In this document: piece by piece, positions 35,958 to 47,240 of the stretch
Layout: the number at the start of each line of letters is the position of its first letter
How positions within the stretch are numbered: position 1 is the stretch's first letter
Assembly (NCBI GenBank): GCA_963402885.1
Contig: OY727103.1
Coordinates: forward strand, 2,668,501 to 2,732,500
Length of the DNA stretch: 64,000 nt
Source of the DNA: Antedon bifida
Taxonomy: Eukaryota > Echinodermata > Crinoidea > Comatulida > Antedonidae
Direction: 5' to 3'
Position numbers and translations under genes: made by a program
The notes under the pieces: model-generated
The model's database searches: none
What the model was told of the DNA's origin: nothing
What the model saw: only the letters and a program-made list of their open reading frames with translations

Positions 35958-37245
35958 ATATTTTCTGTATTTATTTATTCTTTATTTATTCTTTCTTTAT
36001 TCTGCAGGCACTTTCAGTACTAGTGCACTGATTTCCAAAGTGGTACAGTAATTGTAAACATAACAAACATAATAAAATAAAGACAAAGAGTAATTGAAAT
36101 ATACATTAAAAATAGCAATCAATTTTAGAAAACAAAAAATTCAGTTAAAAATGTGGAGTACTAATTGTATTTTGGAATGAAGTTATTGAAAAATCTTTAA
36201 AGTTAATTTTTAATTCATTTGGAAGTTCATTCAAGCTTTTAGATGAACGATAAGTAAAGGTTTTTTTGCCTTGACAAATGTTCCAGGTGGGGACAACTAA
36301 ATTGTTATGGCTTTGTGTGCCTTTAGAATGGATAGTGGTATTAAAAGTCAATTTTGAGGTCAAATATGTAGGAGCACACTTGAAAGTCATTAATAATAAT
36401 TTTTCATTCCAGAGTACATTTAGTCTTTTCCAGCCAAGGTTATTTAAAATAAAATCAATTGAGGTCTTAATATCAACAGAAAGCAAAATTCTACCTAATC
36501 TATTCATGAGTACTTGTAAACAATTAGTATTTTGAACATTACAATTAGACCATACATAACAACAATAATAAAAAAGGGGAAAAACAAGAGCGTTAGGTAA
36601 CATTTGAAGCGTATATGACGGAAGGAAACATTTTACATGCCGGATGACACCAATACGTTTTGAAACATTTGAGGATACCTTGCTTATGTGATCATTCCAA
36701 ATGTGTGACCTCAAGATATTTAAAAGAGTCAACTCGTTCAATAATATCTCCATTATAAGATATTGAAATATCTTTAAATTTAGGAAGAATGTGGTTTGTC
36801 CCGAAAATTTTGTCTTTTTGATGTTCAATGTTAGTTTTTTAGTTTTAAACCAATTAGCAATTGTATTTAAATAGGCATTTAGCTCGTATTGAAGAGTGAC
36901 TGGGTCAGAAGAATTACAAAGAATAGTGGTGTCATCTGCATACATAACACATTTGCATGGCATAATATCTGGTAGGGAGTTAACATGAATAATAAACAAA
37001 AGAGGACCTAAAATTGAGCCCTGTGGTATACCAATATTTATATTCATAAAATCTGATTGAGAAGTGTTAATATTTACAACTTGTGATCTGTTTCTTAAAT
37101 GTGATATAAACCAATCTAGTTCATTATACTGACTCCATAACATTTGAGTTTATTTAACAGGAGTTCATGATCAACTGTATCAAAAGCTTTCTTAAGATGC
37201 AGGAATATTGCTGCTGTAGCCTTACCATCATTCAAATTATTTAGT
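35958..37245 (-). pseudogene. 5'-truncated non-LTR retrotransposon with decayed reverse transcriptase
   Basis: The main frame (36145-37143, 332 codons) has RT motifs GIPQGSILGPLLF (residues 38-50) and the catalytic YADD box (68-71). It ends with the ELPNELK and FSITSF block common at the C-terminus of CR1/Jockey/L2-type RTs. Upstream, in another frame (37140-37245), is FLHLKKAFDTVDHELL. There the usual first catalytic Asp (F-D-L) is His, and a frameshift near 37130-37140 separates the two parts. The 3' tail is an AATAAAGA-type simple repeat (35958-36003). There is no endonuclease domain or 5' end. This is a dead copy; a shorter relative is at 32930-33345. Confidence 0.85.
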
Positions 37246-39259
37246 ATATATAGTCAGACAGTCTATTAAATTACAGATAAGCAATTGTATCACAAATCAC
37301 TGGTGTGGTTTACCAATCAATAAACCATGTACAGTGATGACATAGACGTTGTATTAACATAGTCACTTTGTAGACGTTGTAAGTCACTTTGTAAACGTTG
37401 TATTAATACATTAGTCACTTTGGCTTGCTGTACGGACATCCAATCAAGTTTAGTATCAATTTCCAGGTTAGAGAGTACGGTAGTTATAATATATCACAAT
37501 GAGCTATCATTTACCACTTGGCAGCACAAGAGTCAACACTACTATTATCTAACCTCACTCAAGCAAATTGTAATAAACTCCACGCTACACAGGTATGTAA
37601 AATTAATCTATTTAATCTGTTGATGAACTAATTTTCTTTTATTTAGACTACTGTACTTAAAATTTTAATTTTTCAAATCATCAGTAGTAATAATGTACTT
37701 GTTGGATATGAAATCATAACTTTGTTTTTAGTATAGATACTGTAGCTTTAATAATGCATAGATAGTTAACACAATAGGCATTCTAACAAGTACCTCTATT
37801 TTCCAAAAGAAATGAAATAATGCAATAAAATATTAAAGTTAGGTGAAAAAAAATATATATATTTGAGGTAATTTTAAACTAACATAAACATTGCATTGTA
37901 AACATTTTGTACCACTGTATATTATATAAGAATAAGATAATAAAAAAGTGTCATGGTGAAGTATAACATTTTTTTACCTTTAATTAAGCTTGTAACGGAA
38001 GAAAGAATATTGAATATCTCCGTTTATTTTAACCATGGAGCTATAAAATTAGAATTTTATAGCTGTATTAAAATTAATTTTATAGCTCCATGTTTTAACA
38101 CTGGAGTTTTAAAGTCCTTATTGATAGATTACTGATATTTAATTTTCATAACAATTATTATAATTATGTTGTGTGAGTAAATAAATTTAAACTTGAATGG
38201 AATTATTTAGTTAAGCCCACTTAACATAATAATACTAACCACCATGTAATTGTAAACCATACCTGTTGAATGAGGAAATAGACATTGATTGATCTACTGT
38301 ATATTATGACATCTGTTGAGACAAGATTGTGTAGGATATGCTTTGAATATAAACATGGTTTATTGAAATATTAATACTAATAGGCGATGAATAATAATCA
38401 ATTATTAGCTTTAGGAAATACAGTAGTAGAGCCTGGTGATAATTGCTTGGTGATGATCCGTTTGCGATTACGTTTGTGCGTGCTTTATGAAGATACACAG
38501 TATTTAATATCTCAGTTGTAGAGCTATGAAAATAATACTATAATGGTAATAATACGTTGACACATTAAGAAAGAGTGTAAGTAGCCAGTTTTACCATCTA
38601 TCTAATCCTTGTAGACAGAAGAATCATTAAACTCTTTAACCAGGGAGTTACAACTCCTTGGTTTAACCTAATCAAATCATTCATAAATTAAAGTGTACTG
38701 TATAGATTTTCCTAATATAGTCATTAACATGTGGCGTATGTTTTAAATGTAGTTAAATTATGATAAAATAGTGAGGGCCTTATTTGCATTCTGAAATGCA
38801 AACAAGCAACGCTTCCAGCATCTAAACCCGAGTAAGTATACCAACAGCCAATGAGGTAGCGATTATATATTTTGGACCAAAGCCAATACATATAGTCTGT
38901 CATTCGCCAGGTCCATTCATTTTTACCAAGTCAGTTCATAAATACATAGTGATACTTTAATCCGTGGGTTAATTATTTGCTATCTGCTGTACATTCTAGA
39001 TCACTATTAAAGCCGTTGCTAATTAATTGTAAGTAAAATGAAAATTTTTTTAAATTTATTATCAATATCATTATGATAATAATGTTATTTATTGATTAAC
39101 TTTAACATGATAAAACAGATGACGTACATGATTCCTCCAAGCACATTGTTGTTCAGTTGTCATAATTTCAACTACCGTAACGATCTAATGCCGATGGAAT
39201 CATCTATTTTTGAATGAATTATTAGTAATTATCATTAATAATTATAAAGGTACTGTAGG
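37246..39259. other. Non-coding tract with hairpins
   Basis: No gene is supported. It contains GTAGACGTTGT-AAGTCACTTTG repeats (37355-37420), the inverted repeat at 38034-38092, and a small hairpin at 38636-38666 (TTAACCAGGGAGTT / AACTCCTTGGTTTAA). Confidence 0.4.
38034..38092. repeat. Inverted repeat with perfect 18-bp arms
   Basis: CATGGAGCTATAAAATTA at 38034-38051 and its exact inverse at 38075-38092, with a 23-bp spacer that itself contains another partial copy (ATTTTATAGC). It may be a miniature element or a hairpin RNA source. Confidence 0.8.
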
Positions 39260-40948
39260 CTTGGATGAAATATATAATCATAAAAACAAAAGTTGTAGGT
39301 AGCTTTAATGAAATTACTATGACAAGCACCTGTAGTTTAAAAAAAAAAAAGGAAATAAAATGATATTATTGCAATAAAATAGATAGTTGCGCCTGTGCCC
39401 AATACATGTCCAGTGTACCAAATGTAGAACTTAGTTACTTTTCAATTGTTCTGGACGACTTGTCATTGGTAATTTACAAAAATGAAAGAAAAAATGCATC
39501 ATTTTTTTTGCCAGTTATTTTGAAAACATGTTATAATTATTATACCTTGTGTCTACCAATGTATACATTAGATGTTGCTCCTGTGCCCAATACATGTCCA
39601 GTGTACCAAATATACAACTTGCTTGAAGAGTGGGATGTTCAAAAGTGTAGGAATTGTTAATTTTCGCAATACAAATTCTGTAATTAAAAAACTGTAATTT
39701 CATAACAAAGTTCTTTGTGATTGTACTTGAAGTTTGTTTTTGTACACCAAACAAACTGTATGAGAAACGTAATGGAAGTAGGTGTTTAGTAGGCATTATT
39801 CTTGTCAAAATGTTTGTGACAAAAGGAGAAATGTAGGTTTATGACAAGAAATAAATTAATTTAAAATCATCATATCATTCCAAATTGCAGTGGTGTTTGA
39901 TTTAATTTATTTTATGGAAAAGAAATATATTTAGAGTAGTTTACAGTAGTGGTTGATGGATTGCAAGTGTTTTCCTAATTTATGTTATTACATCTTTAAT
40001 ATCTAGGAAACAATGAAGTCTAAAATAAAGCAATTTGCTTCCTAACCGCCCTCCCTTCTTTTCTGATCTGTTTATTTGACTATAGTACAATGCTGTACCA
40101 GGGTGTAATTGTTGTGAATACAATGCAACACCCACCCATTTATTGTGGTGACTAGATAATCATTGAAGGTGTATTCATAGTTCATGCATTCTGGAAATTA
40201 TGGAAAGAGGTTATGTTGTATTGAAAGGTTTTTGTCGAAATGGATTACAGTTTCACTGTATGATAGCAATTCAATTGTTATTTGATGTCTATACTATTAA
40301 GCATTTGATGCAACTGTAAACTATTTAAGTACAGTATAAGAAATTAAAGATAATAAATAATATAACATAGTATAGTATTTACTGTAATATGTCGGTTTTA
40401 GAGCTAATCAGTAACATTAAAGCCCATTTCACACAGAGCTGTAAGACGGTAATATTGCAGTAATTCATGAATTTGGCTGGAAATTGTGTTTCTAATTATA
40501 ATTCATTTATTGCTGTGTCATGGTTTGTATTTAAACATTTTTTTTAATTTTACATCTGTAAGGTCAATGTATTGTATAACTTTACCCTCAATTGAATTTG
40601 TATGTTTTCAAGTTAGTAGTAGTAGGAAATTAAGTATAAGTAGAAAGTGAAAATTATAAAAGGAGGCTTGGATGAAATTTGAAATAATGAAAAAAACAAC
40701 AGAAGTTGTATAATTAGGTAGCTTTAAATAATAGAATTACTTTGATAGGAATTTCAACAAGCACCTCTAGTTTATAAAAAAAAGGAAATGAAATATTGCA
40801 ATAAAATAGATATTAAAACAGCAGTGGTTCGTCGTTATGAAGTTTCAATTGTCTGGGCGTGTGGGATCTCAGTTGAATTAGAAATAAAGTATGTAAATAC
40901 CAGAGGGTCCACTTATTACTTTGATATTTAATAATACAAAAGCAACTC

Positions 40949-41052
40949 CAAAAAAGTGAGGCAAGCCATTATGATTTTGCATCCAACTTTATTTGTTCAT
41001 GAAGAAATAAAGTTTGAAATATAGAATCATAATGGCTGGCCTCACTTTTTTC
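40949..41052. repeat. Long imperfect hairpin
   Basis: AAAAAAGTGAGGCAAGCCAT on the left pairs with ATGGCTGGCCTCACTTTTTT on the right, and the pairing continues inward through TATGATT and CAAACTTTATTT to a short loop near TTCATGAA. It lies 57 bp before the hairpin at 41109. Confidence 0.75.
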
Positions 41053-41108
41053 AAAGTTGGTTTTGAATTATCCCATGGTTTTATATTATCACATATTACT
41101 ATATATAT

Positions 41109-41174
41109 ATGTTGATATAAAGTTTGTGGTACACCACATATATTAGTGGTGTACCGCGAACTTTATATCAACAT
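41109..41174. repeat. 66-bp hairpin with 28-bp stem
   Basis: The arms 41109-41136 and 41147-41174 pair over all 28 positions, with two positions that are G-U in RNA, around a 10-base loop. The size and shape are those of a pre-miRNA. The near-perfect pairing is equally typical of a miniature palindromic element. No promoter is visible. Confidence 0.8.
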
Positions 41175-42569
41175 TGGAGTTCGCCATGCAAACCTTCAAA
41201 CATGACATATAATATGTTAGGTGAAAAAAAAAGGATATTGGAGGTTATTTGAAACTGACAATAAAACAAAAACATCGCATAATACAAACCGCATGTAAGA
41301 TATAGTTTATTATTGTTTTGTAGGATAATAAAACAAATCCCATGTAATGAATAAATTAGTTTGTGGAATTAATGATCAAGTGGTGATTTACCGGTACTAA
41401 TACATGCGATTGCCAATTATTTAAATGCTCGATAAATCGTAGTCCATAAAGCAAGCAATACTCCGTTCATTGTTGTATCATTTGTCTCTTTCACAAAGAA
41501 GTGTAATTCATCCTGTGCAGGTATTGATTATGGCCATGCGAGCAATGAAGTATGTAATGTAATGAAAGATAGAACCGGTATTGTTTTTAGAATTTTCATT
41601 GGCGTTGGTATGTAGCTAAGTATACCATATGGAATGCCCGCTTTAGACCGACATAGGGAAATTGTTGCCTAATAATTTATTTTGTCACCGTAATTTTTTT
41701 GTTTTATAGCAATCTGAATTTAATGCCATTTGGATGTGTTTTCTACTATTTTTACATTATTTTATTGCTTTGTATTTGTTGTCTTGTTTTGCCCTGCATA
41801 TTCTTATGTGTTTTTATTCTTAATAAATGATGATTTTACTACTTCATTCTCTGTTTGGGCTTCTCCAAATACAACAGTCTATTTCGTGCCCAGCTTACCT
41901 TGGACAATAGCCTTATTCTCCTCTAAGAGGTAGATATACTCGAAAAGTAGTACAAACAGGTTTAGGAATCGTTAATTTGTTAATGTGCCAATACATATTC
42001 TTAATTGTAATTTCATAACAAATTTCTTTGCGATTATACTTTTAACATTGTTGTACATCAAAGAAACTGAAACGTAATGCAAGTAGCTGTTTGACAATAG
42101 ATGTCATCGTTATTATGATATTTTTTTTATTCTTAGCACAATTCTTGTGATCAAAGGCGAAATTAAGGGTATGACAAGAAATAAATTAATGTAAAATCAT
42201 CATATCATTCCAAATTGCAGTTGTCTTTAATTCATTGTATTATTTAATTTATTTTATGGAAAAAAATATATTTAGTGTAGTTTACAGTAGTGGTTAATGG
42301 ATTGGAAGTGTTTGCTAACTTTTGTTATTACATGTAAATTTAGTTCTCAGAAACAATGAATTTTAAAATCAAGCAATTTGCTTCCCAACCGCCTTCCCTT
42401 CTTTTCTGATCTGTTTATTTTACTATAGTACAATGCTGTACCAGGCTGTAATTGTTGTGAATACAATGCAACACCCACCCATTTATTGTTTATTGAAGGT
42501 GTATTCATAGTTCATGCATGGACTGAAATGTTATACTTGTCAGCTTAATTCATGGAAATTCAGGGTATT

Positions 42570-43030
42570 GCGCAAACCTCTTCCAAATGGCTTATTATTG
42601 GTTCTATCATGACCAGGACTATCATAGCAGGTAATTTATGAAAAATAGAATTATGAAATTGCTGTAAGTTGGGCGAAAAACATTATTTTTTGGGTAAAAT
42701 GTCAGATTTTACAGTGTAAATCGCGCAAACCTAAAAAAACCCTGCACAAACCTCCTCCAAATCACTTATTATTGGTTCTGTCATGACTTGGACTATCATA
42801 GCAAGTAATTTATGAACAAAAATTATGAAATTCCTGTAAAGTTGGGCTTTTTTTTGGGGGCAAAAAACATCATTTTTTGGGTAAAATGTCAGATTTTACA
42901 GTTTAAATCGCGCAAACCTAAAAAAAACCTGCGCAAACCTCCACCAAATCAGTTATTATTGTTTCTATCATGACTAGGACTATAATAGCAAGTAATTTAT
43001 GAAGAAAAAATAATGAAATTGCTGTAAGAC
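42570..43030. repeat. Tandem repeat, about 180-bp unit, 2.6 copies
   Basis: Units begin GCGCAAACCTC at 42570, 42744 and 42931. Each contains CTTATTATTGGTTCT, ATGACTAGGACTAT, GCAAGTAATTTATGA and TTTTTGGGTAAAATGTCAG. The GCGCAAACC motif also occurs at 25337. Confidence 0.85.
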
Positions 43031-45684
43031 AATAATTTAAGAGTAGTTTTAGTGACTTTTGAAGTTGGAAATCCTTGATTGGGCTTGATTTGATTTTATT
43101 AAGTTTCATCATAAGATTACAGGACAATATCATGAATACAAATAATTACAAGAAAACATATTAAAAACAGCATAAACATACAAATCAAACACGCATTTAA
43201 CAATAAAATATGGCAGAAGATATACGTGTACAATTGAAAATTTTTTAAATATGAGACAATAGGAATTGGATGACATTTACAGCATGAACCTAGAATACTA
43301 CACACTCAGTACTAGGATATTGTTTTATTTTTATTAGGAAATATCAAAAATTATCTCCCCAACTGGCACTGGTATCAATAATGGTCACATTGATAATATA
43401 AATTGATACTTGTATAAACAATATTTAATTGTCATTCGGTAATTTAAATGTTGATTTTTTGTTAGAGTAGTTTATTCACCATTCTGATAGAGTTAGGATC
43501 CTGAACATACAATGTTAATAATTATGAATAAATAAAAACTATAGACTGGACTTGACTGGAAGGAGCGGGCAGTTGAAATGTGTCTGGGTTGTAATGTAAC
43601 CAGACAGATTATCCAAGTGACCTTGTACACCTAAAGACAGCGTAATATCTGAAGAAATGGACTTTGAGGAAGACACTGAACATTGAACCAGATCAAAGGA
43701 TATGTTTAAGTAATTAAGTATACAAGTAGCCAGGCAGATAATGTGATTGACCTTGAAGTTGCATCACACCTATGTTTAGAATATAAATGTTTGATTGTTA
43801 TTATTATGGAATCTTTTGAACTCTTTAGCATGACATAACATCAAACAGATGTTTGAGGAATTGTTATTCCCCGGGGGGAAGATGGAATCGCCGCACGCAC
43901 CACGTTTAATGTCCTGGTTCTGGTGGAAAAAAGTAACAGGTTAATAACCATGTGAATAAATTATCCCTAATTTCTTGTGAGCAGAAACAGGACAGTTTTT
44001 TAATAATCGGTTAAATGGCAGCCTGGAAATAATGGTAAACAGCAAATCGATTCGATTGTTGCCTTTTATTGTTGTTCATTGTACTGTGAATTGATTGCCA
44101 CAGCGGCACGTGTTCATGGAGATTCTTCATAGTGTGTTAATTATTAAGCATAATCTGATTTAGTTACAGATCAATCATTGTATGTATTTGTCACACATAA
44201 TTTCACCATGGTATATTAATATACGCCCTGATGCGTTAATTGTTGAGGGGTTATTTTTTGGGGTGGGGGTGGGAGGCGCGTTTATTTGAGGGAGGCATTT
44301 ATTCTGGGGAGGCTTTTCTTTTTTTGGTGTCATATGGTAAATTTATTGCGACTACAGAGTGTTATGTGAGTGGTGGTTGGGTATGAAACTAAACCTGCAA
44401 GGAGAGAAAAAAATTTAGTTATAATCTATACTGAGGCAATGGTGTTGATAGGCTGTACTTTTCATGTCATGATTGTCCCATAAATACATTAGCCAATTAA
44501 AAACACATCAGTAAGTCATGTGGATACAAGGTATTGACAGCTGGCAGACATAATAATCATGTCACAGCAGCAGACACTTGTGAGAGTTAGATGCTGCGCA
44601 TGTGCTTATAGATAGTGCAAGTGATTTGTGAAGATAAGTGAATTATAAGTGGGAAATCTGAAATCGGAACCGCAGTACTGTAGATACATATCAGGTATGT
44701 ACTGTATTGAAATAGAAGTTGTTATTATTGGATAAGCGTTATTGATAAGTTAGAATGTGAACAATGTTACAGTGCTATATTATAATTATTAATTTTTTGA
44801 TTATGTAATATTTAAAATTTGGTTGGTTATGATGTGTTTTAAATTTGAGTTCATTTTGAATGTGGGAACTACAGTACATGATTGATTTGAATTGAAATGA
44901 AGTTGAAAGAAATAATAGATTAATTGTAGTAGTGTATGTATAGTAGTAACCAATATTCATTACAATACAAACAGCGATGAGTCAGAGTTATGATTGTGGA
45001 ATTCAAGACCTTATAATATTATATTATAAAATAGAGGGGGCTATACACAATTTTGAGTATAACAGCAATCAATATTATCTACTGAATCATTATCTAATGG
45101 AAATAAAGTAATACTGACTGAACAATCAATGGTTCCCATACACAGAACACGCACCTGTAAGTGTAACATATGCAAAAAAATGTAACTGTGTTACCAGACA
45201 GAAAAAGTATGGTCGTTTCGTTTTGCTGATTTCTGTGTCATTTCCAGGGCAACTACTGTAGATGAAGGACGGTGCCATTTTATCATGAATATTATGTGGA
45301 AATGTACAATTACCAAAATTCGCTTAGCCACAGGTCTAATCGTGGGGTTCTGTGGCTCAAATATTTGGTGTCTGAGACCCCTAACAAAATCCTGGATACA
45401 CCCCTGGTCTGTTCAGCGGCGATATCATTAAATGATTTGTATTTGGTAAACACGTATTTGTAAAAACTAGCATCAAAACATTTTAACAAACATTATTTTG
45501 TTTATTTGAAATGTTAAGGAAGTATATAAACCTGACAATATATACTGTAATGTTATTTAATAATGTAAAACCTGGCCAGAAATGTTTTTGTATTGCTGTT
45601 TGCTAATCGTAACATTAATGGATTTAACATTAATGTATTACAATGCATGCTGAGGCTACCTAGATAAACGAAGTGGAACACCCC
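43031..45684. other. Non-coding tract
   Basis: A MITE-D fragment (GGTTCTGGTGGAAAAAAG to GAGCAGAAACAGGACAG) lies at about 43915-43997. A G-rich patch lies at 44248-44320. A possible donor (CAG|GTATGT, 44694) and acceptor (TTTCCAG, 45247) occur, but no coding exon could be tied to them. No gene is called. Confidence 0.35.
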
Positions 45685-47240
45685 CAGTGGTGGCGCCAGC
45701 TACGGGGGCTCTAGCCCCCTCGTCGGGGAGCCTAGCCCCCCCGTCGAGGAACATGGGTGCTTTTTGTCGGGGAATATAATATACAGTAAAAAACGTTCGC
45801 GTTCACTTCATATAGCTTCAGCGCCTAGAAAACCACGACGTTGCAGACCGTGAGAGTACGTCAAAGGGCTATTATGCACTTTTATGCATTCATTATTGCC
45901 AGCGATCTAACTACTAAACAATTGCTAGTACGCACTTGTTTGGCGGTATCCGTTTGTACGAATCGTTCACCGTTGGGTCGAGACGTGTGATATCATGTTC
46001 CATCCAGGGACCAAAATGTGTAATGTAGTTATTTTCCAGGCGAAGTTTACCGACGGTTACCGAAGGGAACATGGGTACTTTTTGTCGGGGAATATAATAT
46101 ACAGTAAGAAACGTTCGCGTTCACTTGGTAGCTTCAGCGCCTAGAAAACCGCGACGTTTCATTGACCGTGAGAGTACGTCAGAGTGCTATTATGCAATTT
46201 ATATGCATTCATTATTGCCAGCGATCTAACTTACTACTAACAATATCTAGGTAGGCACTTGTCTGGCGGTACCCCTTTGTAGAAATCGTTCAATGTTGGG
46301 TGAGACGCGTGATATCATGTTCCATCCAGGGACCAAAATGTGTACTGTAGTTATTTTCGAGGCGAAGTTTACCGACGGTTACGTCGTGTACTGTGTCGAC
46401 GTACGCTACACTACAGCAAAAATGAACACCAATTTTTCTGTACCGTGGGGCACCTAAAATAAATATTTCATCCATTACTAAACAAAAAAACATGCCATTT
46501 TCGCTTAGCCAACATCTTATTATAGCTAAGTTATTAAATTTTCAATGTCCTGTATGTCATGAATTTCTCACCACTCGGAAGTCCAGATGGTACGCACGCA
46601 TACACTTGGGAGGAATAAACTTATTTCCCCGACTGAAAAAGGTCTACGCTTGCGTTTTTTAGGCTTCTATTCTAGGCCTGATGTTTCCAAAGTATAAAAT
46701 GCAATTTTTTGAAGACCTGCAGCTCTAGTTTTAAACATTTTCTTAGCTCAGCCCCAACAATAAAGCTGGTCATATTTCGAAGTACAAGAAGTGCATTTTC
46801 CGGGACTGAACATCTCTATTTTTCAAACATTTCTTAGCTCAGTCACAACCATGATAGGGACTTATATATTTTGTTTCATGTTTTGAAGTATAATAAGTCC
46901 AATTTCCGGGACCTCCAACTATATTTTTCTAAATTTTCTTTGTACTTTTATTTTTTAAATTGAACAATATAGATTGAAACAGTCATCGCGCATCGTTTTT
47001 TTGCACGCAGTATTTTATTTATGCAATATAAAAAATGGAAAAAATGGCTACCCTAAATCTGATTAAAAAGACCTCAAATGACGCTAGAACGCGTTGCTTC
47101 CGGGGGCTTCGCCCCCTGGACCCCCACCGGGGGCCCTTGGCAGCCCCTGGCCCCCAGCATAGTGATGCTCGCTTCGCTCGCATAGCCCCCTCGTCGGGGA
47201 ATGTAGCCCCCGCATCGGGAAGATCCTGGCGCCACCGCTG
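45685..47240. mobile_element. Non-autonomous hAT element with 8-bp target duplication
   Basis: The ends are CAGTGGTGGCGCCAG and CTGGCGCCACCGCTG (inverted). AACACCCC flanks both sides directly (45677-45684 and 47241-47248). A perfect 8-bp duplication and CAG-type ends are the hAT signature. 1,556 bp with no transposase. Inside, a 318-bp segment is duplicated in tandem (starts at 45749 and 46067). A CTTAGCTCAG-C-CAACAA segment of about 100 bp is also repeated (46744, 46834). The right end has G/C-rich self-pairing sequence (47098-47140). Confidence 0.88.

Larger units (their letters stand above)
39260..42500. repeat. Segmental duplication, about 2.34 kb apart
   Basis: 39640-40180 and 41975-42510 align over about 500 bp, including AATCATCATATCATTCCAAA, AGTAGTTTACAGTAGTGGTT, CTTCTTTTCTGATCTG and ACAATGCAACACCCACCC. 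Upstream, AAATGAAATATTGCAATAAA-type blocks recur at 37800, 39345 and 40785. GCCCAATACATGTCCAGTG is repeated 186 bp apart (39397 and 39583). No coding sequence is preserved between copies. Confidence 0.7.

Noticed and set aside
45260-45463. Possible exon after TTTCCAG at 45247
   Set aside because: The frame is short, contains TE-like CCTGGATACACCCCTGG sequence and has no partner exon.
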